NCBI RefSeq assembly: GCF_032190635.1
Contig: NZ_JAVLAS010000001.1
Location: 2,581,372-2,645,371 of the forward strand
Length of the DNA stretch: 64,000 bases
From: Levilactobacillus zymae
GTDB lineage: Bacteria; Bacillota; Bacilli; Lactobacillales; Lactobacillaceae
Direction: 5' to 3'
Shown here: piece by piece, positions 9,071-17,611 of the stretch
Position numbering within the stretch: position 1 is the first letter of the stretch
Layout of the letters: each line of letters begins with the position of its first letter
The notes under the pieces: model-generated
Seen by the model: only the letters and a program-made list of their open reading frames with translations
Databases searched by the model: none
Told to the model about the DNA's origin: nothing
Made by a program: the position numbers and the translations under genes

Positions 9071-10078
9071 CTATTCTCGTAAGTCTTTTACGGAATCACG
9101 CACGATCAGTGTCGGTTCCACGACCTTCTGCACCGGCGACATGGTGGGATCGTTTAGTAGCTGCGTCAACGCGCTCACGCCCTCTTGCACCAGATCATCG
9201 GTTGGCTTACGCACCGTGGTCAACCGGGGCACCAGGTATTTCGAGTAACTCATGTCATCGTACCCGATAATGGAAATATCGGCCGGTACCTTGTACCCCA
9301 GATCCTGACAGGCCCGCACTGCGCCAGCGGCCATATCATCGTTAGTCGCAAAGACACAGGTCGGTGTTTCGGCGGCACTTAAGATCTGCCGCATCGCCTG
9401 GTAGCCACTCTCGGGTAGGTAGTTCCCTTCCCGTTGCCACTCCGACCGCGTCTCGGCCCCGTTGTCCCGAATGACATCAGCGAAACCCCGTTGCCGATCC
9501 CCGGCAGAAACGAAGCTCGCCGCCCCGCCGATCAGCCCAAACCGGCGGTGACCCATCCGGATAGCGTACTCCAAGATCTTCTTGGCCCCCAAATACTCGT
9601 TGGTGGCAAAGTTGAACACATCGTTACGCGCAATGATCCGGTTCAAGACCACCACGGGTAAGTGCCGTTGGATCAAGGTTTCGATAAACGCATCGTCGTC
9701 TTTGGATTGACTGACCACAATGGCGCCGTCAAACTGGTGCCGTGAGACGTTACCACTCGCACTTAGCGATTCCACACTATCGAGGGATAACGAATAGCCC
9801 TTCGGCAAAAAGTTCCGGGCCCGCTTAATCACATCCACCAAGAAACTAGGTGAAGTCCCCGTATCTAGGTCGGAGAAGAACACCCCAATCAAAAAGGAGT
9901 GCTGCTCTACCAACCCCTTTGCGTTTAGGTTTGGCACATAGCCCAATTCATCGGCCAATTGCCGAATCTTCTGCTTGGTGGCTGCCTTGACTAACGGGCT
10001 GTCGTTCAGCGCTCGCGAGACCGTGGTATGCGAGACGTTGGCCCGTTGTGCAATGGTTCTTATCGTGACTTCTTCCAT
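9071..10078 (-). CDS. LacI family regulator, probable hexuronate repressor
   Basis: A 335-residue LacI/GalR regulator. The N-terminal HTH (VTIRTIAQRANVSHTTVSRA) is followed by the hinge helix LGYVPNLNAKGL and a periplasmic-binding-protein-like sugar domain. The ATG at 10078 is preferred over the upstream frame extension to 10108, because GGGAGGG lies 7 bases before it. It sits between the symporter-uxaE-uxaC operon and the kdgK operon and has its own terminator. The shared operator-like sequences at 8867 and 20437 suggest it controls hexuronate uptake and uxuB. The inducer is unknown. Confidence 0.9.
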   Translation of the reverse strand: MEEVTIRTIAQRANVSHTTVSRALNDSPLVKAATKQKIRQLADELGYVPNLNAKGLVEQHSFLIGVFFSDLDTGTSPSFLVDVIKRARNFLPKGYSLSLDSVESLSASGNVSRHQFDGAIVVSQSKDDDAFIETLIQRHLPVVVLNRIIARNDVFNFATNEYLGAKKILEYAIRMGHRRFGLIGGAASFVSAGDRQRGFADVIRDNGAETRSEWQREGNYLPESGYQAMRQILSAAETPTCVFATNDDMAAGAVRACQDLGYKVPADISIIGYDDMSYSKYLVPRLTTVRKPTDDLVQEGVSALTQLLNDPTMSPVQKVVEPTLIVRDSVKDLRE

Positions 10079-10237
10079 ATTGGTTCCCTCCCAAAGCCGG
10101 TATCTCACGCCAGCATAAATTAATTATCAGTTAGCTTTTCTCGCCTGGGTACCGGCGATTCAGCATTGGTGGCCCGTTCCGCGCCAAGATTTGCTCACAG
10201 AATAGGTGACCTGACTTAACGTCGTATGTAGTTGACT

Positions 10238-10296
10238 AAAAAGGAATCCCACGGCGGCCCGTTCGCTTAGTGGCCACGACCGAAAGCGGGATTCCT
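10238..10296 (-). terminator. Terminator after kdgK
   Basis: AGGAATCCC at 10242-10250 pairs with GGGATTCCT at 10288-10296. On the minus strand the T-rich tail TTTTTAG follows. The hairpin overlaps the kdgK stop codon. The loop is long, about 37 bases, and holds a further GC-rich pairing. The rest of the gap to the LacI gene shows no gene. Confidence 0.6.
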
Positions 10297-11257
10297 AATC
10301 TTGCGTCTGATGGTTGCGATAAAACGCGTCCAGTTGTGCGGGCGTCGGGTAACCGTCGTTGTCGCCCATGACCTGAACTGCCATGGCGCCAATCGCACAG
10401 GCCCGCCGGAGTGCGGCAGGTAATGACTGCTTTTCCTGTAACGCCGAAATCAATCCCACGGCAAAACCGTCCCCCGCGCCGACCGTGTCAACCACGGGCG
10501 CCACGTGAAAACCGGGGACCCACAGTTTTTCGCCGGTCGCCCGTTGAGCATAGGCCCCCCGTGCGCCCAGCTTAACCACGACAAGTTGGGTGACCTCACT
10601 TTGCTGCAGGTAAAAGTCAGCAATGGCTGCCGGATCCCGCGACCCGGTCAACGTTTCGCCTTCCCCTAAACCAGGAAGTACCACCGTAGCCGTCTGGGCC
10701 AACTGATTGGTAACCCGCACCATCTCGGCGGTGGAGGACCACAAAGTCGGCCGCAGGTTCGGGTCAAAGGTCACCGGAATATTGTGCTGTAAGAGCTCGC
10801 GGTTTAATTGCCGGTACACCGCCAGGCTCTCCGCGGATAACGCCGCAAAGATCCCCGACAGGTGGGCTAATTTAACCTGAGTCAGGTCGACGCCCCGTAG
10901 ATCGTTGAGGTCGTAATGGGCCGCCGCCGACCCACGTCGGAAGTAGTAGACCGCCGGATCACCGTGGTCCACGTTTTGTTTCAGATAAAAGCCGGTCGGA
11001 TAAGCCGCCTTGGTCACCAGATTAGTGACCCCCACGTGGTTACGGCGCATTTCGGCCTGCAGGTAGGCACCAAAAGGGTCTTGACCGACCGCCGACACAT
11101 ACTCCGTGGCGTGCCCTAGCCGCGCAAGCCCTAGCGCGACGTTCAACTCGGCACCCGCCGAAAACTTCTGGAAGTTGGCGGCGTCCGTCAGGCTAGCATT
11201 AGCCTCTTGGGCCTTAAACACCACCATGGGTTCGCCAATGGTTAGAATCGTTCCCAC
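10295..11257 (-). CDS. kdgK: 2-keto-3-deoxygluconate kinase
   Basis: A 320-residue PfkB/ribokinase-family sugar kinase. It would phosphorylate 2-keto-3-deoxygluconate, the product of UxuA, to KDPG. The N-terminal GEPMVVF and FSAGAELNVALGLARLG segments, and the C-terminal DTVGAGDGF motif with the catalytic Asp, are intact. It starts with GTG at 11257, preceded by TAGGAGG. Only 11 bases separate it from the uxuA stop, so GntR-uxuA-kdgK form one operon. A KDPG aldolase is not seen and must lie elsewhere if the route is complete. Confidence 0.93.
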   Translation of the reverse strand: MGTILTIGEPMVVFKAQEANASLTDAANFQKFSAGAELNVALGLARLGHATEYVSAVGQDPFGAYLQAEMRRNHVGVTNLVTKAAYPTGFYLKQNVDHGDPAVYYFRRGSAAAHYDLNDLRGVDLTQVKLAHLSGIFAALSAESLAVYRQLNRELLQHNIPVTFDPNLRPTLWSSTAEMVRVTNQLAQTATVVLPGLGEGETLTGSRDPAAIADFYLQQSEVTQLVVVKLGARGAYAQRATGEKLWVPGFHVAPVVDTVGAGDGFAVGLISALQEKQSLPAALRRACAIGAMAVQVMGDNDGYPTPAQLDAFYRNHQTQD

Positions 11258-11268
11258 ACTACCGCCTC

Positions 11269-12339
11269 CTACTTGGTCTTACTAATGGCTTCCCACAGCC
11301 CGTTAAGGTAGGCAATCCCTAAGGCGCGGTCATAGAGCCCGTAGCCGGGACGCCCTTGTTCTCCCCAGATATCACGGCCGTGATCGGGGCGAATAATCCC
11401 GTCAAACCCGGTATCGTGTAGGGCCTGCATGATGGCAAACATGTCTAACGAACCGTCTTTAGACAGGTGACCGGACTCGTGAAAGTCCTGGTGTTGCCCC
11501 ATATGTTTAATGTTCCGGGCGTGAACGAACGGTACCCGGCCCGTGGGCACGAACTCACGGATGATCGCCGGCACGTCATTATCGGGGTTTTCGCCCAGGC
11601 TTCCCGTACAGATGGTAAAGCCGTTCATGGGCGACGGATTGAGCGCCACGATGGCCCGCATGTCGGCCGCATTCTTGTAGATTCGCGGTAAGCCAAAAAT
11701 CGGCATCGGCGGATCATCTGGGTGCAGTGCCATCTGAACGTGACACTCCTCACACACCGGCATGATGGTGTCCAAAAAGTACTTGAGGTTCGCACTTAAC
11801 CGGGCCGCATCCACGTCGGCGTAGGCGGTAAACAACCGCTGTACCTCGGCCAAGCGATCGGGTTCCCACCCGGGTAAGACGTAGCCGTTCGCCTGACTTT
11901 GCACGTCGTGGATGATCTCTTCGGGGGCCTTTTGCGTGTAACGTTCCTCAAAGGCCAGCGCCGTCGAGCCATCCGCTAGCGGATAGTGCAGGTTAGTCCG
12001 GACCCAGTCAAAAATCGGCATAAAATTGTAGCAAATCGTGGTCACACCGACCTGAGCCAAGTTGCGAATCGTGGCTTGGTAGTTCGCGATGTAGTGATCC
12101 CGACTAGGCCGGCCAATCTTGATATCATCGTGAATGTTGACCGATTCTACCGTGGTAAATTTCAAACCGGCAGCCTCAATTTGACGTTTAAGGTCCAGAA
12201 TCTTATCGAGCGGCCAAACGTCGCCCACCGGAATATCGAATAGCGCCCCCACCACTTGGGTGACGTTGGGAATTTGGCGAATGTTCGCCAGGGAAATGGC
12301 ATCGTCGTGTTGACCATACCACCGAAATCCCATCTCCAT
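11269..12339 (-). CDS. uxuA: Mannonate dehydratase
   Basis: A 356-residue UxuA with the expected length for the family. It dehydrates D-mannonate to 2-keto-3-deoxygluconate. The sequence has the TIM-barrel metal-site stretch ALHPDDPPMPIFGLPRI (about residue 205) and FVHARNIKHMG, both typical of UxuA. It starts at ATG 12339 behind GAGGAGG. It lies 14 bases after the GntR gene and 11 before kdgK, giving a compact operon. Substrate comes from UxuB, encoded 6 kb upstream on the same strand. Confidence 0.95.
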   Translation of the reverse strand: MEMGFRWYGQHDDAISLANIRQIPNVTQVVGALFDIPVGDVWPLDKILDLKRQIEAAGLKFTTVESVNIHDDIKIGRPSRDHYIANYQATIRNLAQVGVTTICYNFMPIFDWVRTNLHYPLADGSTALAFEERYTQKAPEEIIHDVQSQANGYVLPGWEPDRLAEVQRLFTAYADVDAARLSANLKYFLDTIMPVCEECHVQMALHPDDPPMPIFGLPRIYKNAADMRAIVALNPSPMNGFTICTGSLGENPDNDVPAIIREFVPTGRVPFVHARNIKHMGQHQDFHESGHLSKDGSLDMFAIMQALHDTGFDGIIRPDHGRDIWGEQGRPGYGLYDRALGIAYLNGLWEAISKTK

Positions 12340-12353
12340 GTTTGCGACCTCCT

Positions 12354-13118
12354 CTAATCGTGTTTCGTTGGTGTTTCTGCTAAAATTCCCCGCACGTCCA
12401 GGGTGCCCGGTTCGTGGGCCGGAACATCTGCCGAGGTCAAGTCCTCGGGTCGGACGTTCACGAAATAGTCGGGGAACTTATTGAGTAAGTACTTCCGCTC
12501 GCTCAGCATTAAGCGTAAGTGCTTGGTGATGCTGTAGCGCACATCATCGAGCTCGCGTCGCCGGACCGCATCCAAAATGGCCTGGTGTTGATCCAACAAC
12601 GTCTGCCAATCCAGGTTGGTCACCTTTAGGCGCATCCAACGGAACCGGTTCAGGTGCATGTTTAGCGTCTGTAGCCAGTCCCAGACCACTTCGCGATCCG
12701 CCGCTAGGTAGAAAGTCTTATGGAAGGCCTCGTCCAGATCGAAGAACGCATCGGGATCTCCCTGTTGGGCCACCACCACTTGGTTCGCCAGGTTTTGTTG
12801 CAGCTTACGGTACCAGTCGTCGTTCATCTTGCCAGTGGCTTCCAGCATGATTTCGACCTCCAAGATTTGACGGACAAACCGGGCATTGTTCGCCATGGCC
12901 ATGTCAATCCGCGAAACGTAGGTCCCACTTTGCGGCACCACGTCAATCAGCCCGTCCCGTTCCACCCGAATCACCGCTTCACGGACCGGTGTTCGGCCGA
13001 TCCCCAGCTCGTCAGAAATCACCTTTTCGGAAATTTTCTGTCCCGGCGTGTATTTATTGTGCATAATTCGGTAACGAAGTTGACTGTACGCTTCGCTTCG
13101 CATATTTTTTAATTGCAT
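12354..13118 (-). CDS. GntR family regulator (FadR/FCD type) of the uxuA-kdgK operon
   Basis: A 254-residue regulator. The N-terminal winged HTH (EAYSQLRYRIMHNKYTPGQK, then ISDELGIGRTPVREAVIRVE) is joined to an all-helical FCD ligand domain with the usual metal-binding histidines (for example DEAFHKTFY). UxuR and ExuR are members of this subfamily, so control by a hexuronate is likely. It is first in its operon and probably autoregulated through the palindrome at 13286. The ATG at 13118 has AAGGATGG about 12 bases upstream, a rather long spacing. Confidence 0.9.
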   Translation of the reverse strand: MQLKNMRSEAYSQLRYRIMHNKYTPGQKISEKVISDELGIGRTPVREAVIRVERDGLIDVVPQSGTYVSRIDMAMANNARFVRQILEVEIMLEATGKMNDDWYRKLQQNLANQVVVAQQGDPDAFFDLDEAFHKTFYLAADREVVWDWLQTLNMHLNRFRWMRLKVTNLDWQTLLDQHQAILDAVRRRELDDVRYSITKHLRLMLSERKYLLNKFPDYFVNVRPEDLTSADVPAHEPGTLDVRGILAETPTKHD

Positions 13119-13285
13119 CGCGAATGAACCATCCTTTTCCAGTTTTTCGTCTTCGTCTCTTTGCCTACGACCCGCTGATCTTCATGGTCGACTTTCCCCT
13201 CCAGTCGGCGCTTACGCTTTGGCGTCGGGGCCCCTGGTCGTCATCGGCCAAGTGCCTAGGGTCCCTTTAGTGTAGCATAGGTGTC

Positions 13286-13299
13286 GGTTAATTTTCACC
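13286..13299. promoter_or_regulatory. Palindrome in the GntR-uxuA-kdgK promoter region
   Basis: GGTTAATTTTCACC is a 14-bp near-palindrome (GGTKAA, WW, TTMACC) about 170 bases upstream of the GntR gene. A -10-like TATGCT lies at 13274-13279 on the minus strand. It is a plausible operator for the FCD regulator. The rest of 13119-13392 shows no gene. Confidence 0.4.
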
Positions 13300-13392
13300 G
13301 GTTAGTCGAATTATCAGCTCAACCCGGTCTGCGCCAAATGCCTACACCTAACACCCGAAAATCTTGTCATGTTTATTCACAAGCCCTTTTTC

Positions 13393-13423
13393 AAAAAAGG
13401 CAGTACCCAAAAGTACTGCCTTT
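13393..13423 (-). terminator. Terminator after gnd
   Basis: AAAAGGCAGTAC pairs with GTACTGCCTTT around a 5-base loop. On the minus strand six T residues follow, 20 bases after the gnd stop. Confidence 0.9.
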
Positions 13424-13443
13424 CAGATGGTATTAACTTTAAG

Positions 13444-14346
13444 TTAGGCTTTGTCGACCGCGTGGCCACCAAACCCATTCCGGAGAGCGGAAACGACCTT
13501 ACCCGTAAAGGTATCGTCTTCCATTGACCGGTAACGCATCATTAAGGACAGGGCAATGACCGGCGTTGGCACTTGTTGGTCCATGGCCTCTTGTAAGGTC
13601 CACATCCCTTCGCCGGAGCTGTGCATGGTTCCCTTGATTTCGTCCAGGTTGGCATCCTTGGCAAAGGCTTCTTGAGCCAATTCCATCAGCCAGGACCGGA
13701 CCACAGAACCAGAATTCCACAACCGGGCAACGGCTTCGTTGTCGTAGTTGAATTCGCTGTGTTCCAGCACGTCGAAGCCTTCACCGATGGCTTCCATCAT
13801 CCCGTATTCGATCCCGTTGTGAACCATCTTCAGGTAGTGACCGGAACCCGCAGCCCCCGTGTAGAGGTAACCGTTGGTTTGAGCGATACCTTCAAAGATT
13901 GGCTTCAAAACGGCGTCAAAGGATTCTTGGGACGTTCCCCCGATCATGAAGTGCCCGTCGTGACGAGCGCCAGACTTCCCACCAGACGTTCCGCAATCGA
14001 AGAAGTTGATGTTCTTAGCTTCGGCCTTCTTGGCGTCTTCTACGGAGTTCTTCCAGAAGGAGTTCCCCCCGTCAACGATGTAGTCGCCGGCGGCCAAAAC
14101 ATCGGTTAACGTGGCAATCGTGCTTTCGGTTGGCTTACCGGCTGGCAGCATCAGCCAAACCACTTTAGGGGATGGCAACTTGCTTAGCAGGTCGTCCAGT
14201 GACGTTGCGGCCTCGGCGCCAAAACCAGAAGCGGCAGTCACAAAGTCCTGGTTCAAGTCGAACCCCACAACCTCGGTGCCGTGATCCATCATGTTTTGGG
14301 CCAAGTTCAAGCCCATCTTGCCTAATCCAACTAATCCAATTTTCAT
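13444..14346 (-). CDS. gnd: 6-phosphogluconate dehydrogenase (decarboxylating), short form
   Basis: A 300-residue enzyme of the short Gnd class (the long class is about 470). It oxidatively decarboxylates 6-phosphogluconate to ribulose-5-phosphate. The Rossmann motif GLVGLGKMGLNLAQ is at the N-terminus. DCGTSGGKSGA binds substrate and KMVHNGIEYGMM carries the catalytic lysine. In a heterofermenter this links gluconate to the phosphoketolase pathway. It has its own promoter (14404-14432), separated by a hairpin element from the upstream gluconate kinase. RBS is GAGAGAGG. Confidence 0.94.
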   Translation of the reverse strand: MKIGLVGLGKMGLNLAQNMMDHGTEVVGFDLNQDFVTAASGFGAEAATSLDDLLSKLPSPKVVWLMLPAGKPTESTIATLTDVLAAGDYIVDGGNSFWKNSVEDAKKAEAKNINFFDCGTSGGKSGARHDGHFMIGGTSQESFDAVLKPIFEGIAQTNGYLYTGAAGSGHYLKMVHNGIEYGMMEAIGEGFDVLEHSEFNYDNEAVARLWNSGSVVRSWLMELAQEAFAKDANLDEIKGTMHSSGEGMWTLQEAMDQQVPTPVIALSLMMRYRSMEDDTFTGKVVSALRNGFGGHAVDKA

Positions 14347-14403
14347 GCGTGTAATTTCCTCTCTCTCGGTAAAGTGCTAAGGTCCGTTTTTTAAGTCGTC
14401 CTT

Positions 14404-14457
14404 ATCATATTAAAAAAAGTTACATATTTCAAGAAAAACGATGAAAAAATGTTACAT
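14404..14457 (-). promoter_or_regulatory. gnd promoter with two direct-repeat operator half-sites
   Basis: On the minus strand TTGAAA (14427-14432) and TATGAT (14404-14409) are spaced by 17 bases, a near-consensus promoter. Two copies of AAAAAAwGTTACAT (14412-14425 and 14444-14457) lie exactly 32 bases apart, about three helical turns. One falls in the spacer and one upstream of the -35. They probably bind a dimeric regulator on one face of the helix. Confidence 0.6.
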
Positions 14458-14558
14458 TTCGCTAAATTGATTCGTGATTAAACCGGCGCAATCCAATGCA
14501 CCCCTGTTTTACAACGGATAATTTAACTGGCATGTTCAGTATTCAGCCCGGAGGCGAG

Positions 14559-14682
14559 CAGGGGCTCAGCCGGTGAAATTATGGTTAGTCGGCGTTTTTC
14601 GTCGGCTTACCATAAGGCCAAGCTTTGAGACTTGCGGGTTTAGCGAGGCTCAAAGTTATGCCCACTGGCGGTCCAGCCCCTG
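14559..14682 (-). repeat. Long inverted-repeat element, divergent copy E, 3' of the gluconate kinase
   Basis: The ends CAGGGGCT (14559-14566) and AGCCCCTG (14675-14682) pair. Inner arms TTTGAG/CTCAAAG and a second hairpin around ATGGTTAGTCGG form two nested stem-loops. On the minus strand it contains GCCAGTGGGCATAAC, close to GCCAGTGAGCATTAAC of the 3769 and 17486 elements. It is followed on the kinase side by GACGACCAGTTTCATCC, found again at 17467. It is probably a distant member of the same family. The 14347-14706 gap holds only this element and the gnd promoter. Confidence 0.5.
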
Positions 14683-14706
14683 ACGACCAGTTTCATCCAG
14701 CGAAGT

Positions 14707-16239
14707 TTATTCCTTCGGTTCCCGTTTCCGTTGATACTCCGCAATGGCGGTGTATTCGGATTCCAGCTTCCGGCCCAACCGGATGTAAATCGGCATGATT
14801 TCCCGGTAGTTGGCGTAAGTTTCTGGGTTGGGTTGGTAGGTATTGGTCTTCCCGATAAAGTTCTTGACCACGGAAAGGTTGTCGGCCAGTCCCAAACTGA
14901 TTTGGGCAATCACCATGGCTCCTAAACAGCCGGCTTCAAAGGACTCCGCAATTGTGACGGGTTCTTCGAAGATATCGGCTAACATTTGCCGCCAGAGTGG
15001 TGAACGGGCAAAGCCACCGGAAGCCATGACCTTCTTAGGTTCACCGGCGGCTTCCTTGAGGGCCAATTCAACCGTGTACAGGTTGTAAACGATGCCTTCC
15101 AGCGCCGCTCGAACCATGTGGGAGCGGTTGTGTTGCCGGGTCAAGCCAAAGAAGGAAGCCCGGGCATTTCCGTCCCAGATTGGGGCCCGTTCGCCACCCA
15201 AGAATGGGTGGAAGATCAGGCCATCGGAACCGGCAGGAACTTGGCTGGCAATCTTGGTCAGCAGGTCGTATGGGTCTTCGCCCATTTCCTTAGCCAACGC
15301 CTTTTCGGGCGCAAAGAGGTTGTCGCGAACCCAACGGAAGACGATCCCCCCGTTGTTAACGGGTCCCCCGATGATCCACTTGCCGTCCATGACTGGGTAG
15401 CAGTAGATCCGGCCTTTCGGGTCGATTTGTGGCTTGTCCACGAAGGTCCGGACCACGCCAGAAGTCCCGATGGTGACGGACACTTCGCCGTCGCCAATCG
15501 CACCGGAACCGATCCCGGAAAGGGCCCCATCGGTCCCCCCCATGATGAACGGCATGTCTTCGTCAAACCCAATTTCCTTGGCGTATTCGGGCTTCAAGCC
15601 CTTGACCTGGTAAGTGGCTTCTACTAACTCAGGCAATTGGTCGCGGGTCACACCCGTCAACTTCAAAGATTCTTCGTCCCAATCCATGGTGTGGATGTTG
15701 AACAGACCGGTGGCCGCAGCCATCCCGTATTCTTCCTTTAATTGACCGAAGTAGCGGTAGATCAGGTATTCCTTCAAGCCAACCCAGTAACGGGTTTGCT
15801 TGTAGATGTCTGGATGTTCATTCTTCAACCAAAGAATCTTGTAAACGGGGCCCATCGGGTGGTTCGGCAGACCGGTCCGCTTGTAGAGTTCCAGGCCGGA
15901 GCCGTCCTTATCCATCGCCGAAGCGTACTTTTCGGAGCGGTTATCGGCCCAAGTGATGGCGTTAGTCAGTGGCTTGTGGTCCTGGTCTAAGGCAATCAGA
16001 CTGTGCTGTTGCGTCGACCAGGAAACCCCTAAGATCTTGCCATCAACTTTACCCGTAACTTCCTTTAAAGCGGCGACCGTGGCGTCAAAGATCACGTCTG
16101 GATCTTCTTCGGCCATGTCGGCGTTTTCTTGAATTAACGGATACAGCTTGTTGGCGTAGCCGTAAATCTTGCCTTTTTTGTCGTAGATGACCGCTTTGGT
16201 ACTCGTGGTCCCAACATCAATTCCAATTAAATAGTCCAT
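14707..16239 (-). CDS. gntK: Gluconate kinase, FGGY family
   Basis: A 510-residue FGGY carbohydrate kinase. The N-terminal ATPase motif GIDVGTTSTKAVIYD, the SWSTQQHSLIALD and ITWADNRS segments, and the C-terminal ASGGFARSPLWRQMLADIF are typical of the gluconate kinases of lactobacilli. It would make 6-phosphogluconate for the adjacent gnd. The substrate is inferred from gnd next door and the GntP permease at 21036; xylulose kinase is the main alternative. RBS is weak (GGGAAA before ATG 16239). Confidence 0.88.
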   Translation of the reverse strand: MDYLIGIDVGTTSTKAVIYDKKGKIYGYANKLYPLIQENADMAEEDPDVIFDATVAALKEVTGKVDGKILGVSWSTQQHSLIALDQDHKPLTNAITWADNRSEKYASAMDKDGSGLELYKRTGLPNHPMGPVYKILWLKNEHPDIYKQTRYWVGLKEYLIYRYFGQLKEEYGMAAATGLFNIHTMDWDEESLKLTGVTRDQLPELVEATYQVKGLKPEYAKEIGFDEDMPFIMGGTDGALSGIGSGAIGDGEVSVTIGTSGVVRTFVDKPQIDPKGRIYCYPVMDGKWIIGGPVNNGGIVFRWVRDNLFAPEKALAKEMGEDPYDLLTKIASQVPAGSDGLIFHPFLGGERAPIWDGNARASFFGLTRQHNRSHMVRAALEGIVYNLYTVELALKEAAGEPKKVMASGGFARSPLWRQMLADIFEEPVTIAESFEAGCLGAMVIAQISLGLADNLSVVKNFIGKTNTYQPNPETYANYREIMPIYIRLGRKLESEYTAIAEYQRKREPKE

Positions 16240-16341
16240 TTCGTTTCCCAGCTTTCTGTTTAACTAACCCGCGGTTACCCGCCAATTTAGCTCCCAAATG
16301 GGCTTATTTCCCGTCATTTAGGCGAATTGAGGGTAAAGAAC

Positions 16342-16373
16342 GGGACCATGCCGTGTTGAACGCACATGGTCCC
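16342..16373 (-). terminator. Hairpin after the 2-hydroxyacid dehydrogenase gene
   Basis: GGGACCATG pairs with CATGGTCCC around a 14-base loop, 15 bases after the stop at 16388. The T tract on the minus strand is weak (TTCTTT), so it may terminate only partly and allow read-through into gntK. Confidence 0.55.
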
Positions 16374-16387
16374 ATTCGGTAACGTCA

Positions 16388-17380
16388 TTAGGCCAACGTG
16401 CTCGTTAATTCCCGAACCAGTGGCTTGTTTGCAATTAAGTTCTTCACATCGCTGACACACTTTTCACCCATGCCGTGTAAGCATTCGTAAGTGTAAGCGG
16501 AGGTGTGTGGCGTCAATAAGACGCGGTCGTTGTGTAAGAATGGGTGGCTAGCACGAACGGGTTCAACTTCAACGGCATCGGCAGCGTAACCGGACAACTG
16601 ACCGGACTTGATCCCATCCAAGATGGCCGTTTCGTCAACTAAAGCACCCCGGGCGTTGTTGCAGATGTAAGCGCCCTTCTTCATTTCGGCAACCTTTTCG
16701 GCGTTGATCAAGTGGTAGTTGCCATCGTTCAAGGAAGCGTTCAGGGAAACGTAGTCACAGTTCTTCAACAATGTGTCCAGATCGACCCGTTGCACGTTGT
16801 GGTTCTTCAACCAGCCTTCTGGGGCCTTAGGATCTGGATCGGCGATGAAGACTTGGCCACCAAAGACACTGAATAATTCAGCAACCCGGCTACCGATGTT
16901 CCCACAGCCGATGACCCCAAAGGTCTTCCCGCTGAGTTCGTTACCCATGAACTCGGCCCGGTCTTCGTAACGGTCATCCCGTTCGCGTTCCGCAGCAGCG
17001 ACCGTTTGGCGAACCAACGTCATCAAGTTAGCCAATTCGTTTTCGGCAACGGAGTCCCGTTCAACCAATTGTGGCACAATGGCAACCTTGACTCCGTGTT
17101 CCTTAGCGGCCTTGATATCAACGTTGTTAAAACCAATCCCGTGACGGGAAATCAGTAATAAGCCTTCCGTGTTATCGAAGAATTCTTGATCAAACATTGG
17201 CGTTACGGACGCAATGATGATGTTGTAACCCTTCAGCTTAGCGGCTAAGGACTTACCGTCGATGTCGGTTGGCAGCATGAAGCGCTTGACTTCACCGATT
17301 TCTTCGAGTTCCTTCCAGTGTTCCGTGAAAACTTGACCAAAACTACTTGAGTTCACAACCGCAATCTTATATTCTGACAT
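16388..17380 (-). CDS. D-isomer-specific 2-hydroxyacid dehydrogenase (NAD-dependent)
   Basis: A 330-residue oxidoreductase. It has the two-domain formate/glycerate dehydrogenase fold: the Rossmann motif GVIGCGNIGSRVAELF (about residue 150), the catalytic Arg region NNARGALVDE, and the catalytic His near LLTPHTSAYT. It reduces a 2-keto acid to a D-2-hydroxy acid. Its place beside gntK and gnd makes a 2-ketogluconate reductase role attractive, but glyoxylate or hydroxypyruvate reductase is equally possible. The ATG at 17380 has GGAGG upstream; the frame extends to 17413 without a ribosome site. Confidence 0.88.
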   Translation of the reverse strand: MSEYKIAVVNSSSFGQVFTEHWKELEEIGEVKRFMLPTDIDGKSLAAKLKGYNIIIASVTPMFDQEFFDNTEGLLLISRHGIGFNNVDIKAAKEHGVKVAIVPQLVERDSVAENELANLMTLVRQTVAAAERERDDRYEDRAEFMGNELSGKTFGVIGCGNIGSRVAELFSVFGGQVFIADPDPKAPEGWLKNHNVQRVDLDTLLKNCDYVSLNASLNDGNYHLINAEKVAEMKKGAYICNNARGALVDETAILDGIKSGQLSGYAADAVEVEPVRASHPFLHNDRVLLTPHTSAYTYECLHGMGEKCVSDVKNLIANKPLVRELTSTLA

Positions 17381-17485
17381 CTTTAATTGACCTCCATATT
17401 TTTGGTGATACATCAGATATTAATAATAGATTAACTACTTAAGGTAGACGATGCTGATTGCCGAAAGACGACCAGTTTCATCCCC

Positions 17486-17611
17486 GCCGAAACGTGCTCC
17501 TGACGGGCAACCGGTTCCGCTTAACCCCAAGTCAGTCATTATCCAAAGTTCAGGATAATCACTGACTTGACGTTAATGCTCACCGGCTAAACACCCTTCG
17601 TCACACTCTTA
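17486..17611 (-). repeat. Hairpin repeat element, copy B, directly 3' of the aldose epimerase gene
   Basis: On the minus strand it reads AAGAGTGTGAC, TTTAGCCGGTGAGCATTAACG, then the apical stem CAAGTCAGTGATTATCC paired with GGATAATGACTGACTTG across loop TGAACTTT, then GGGGTTAAGCGGAACCGGTT and CACGTTTCGGC. AGCCGGT pairs with ACCGGTT in the outer stem. The variable part of each stem differs from copy A but still pairs. The first bases of the element form the stop codon of the gene at 17609. The rest of 17381-17485 shows no gene. Confidence 0.8.
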
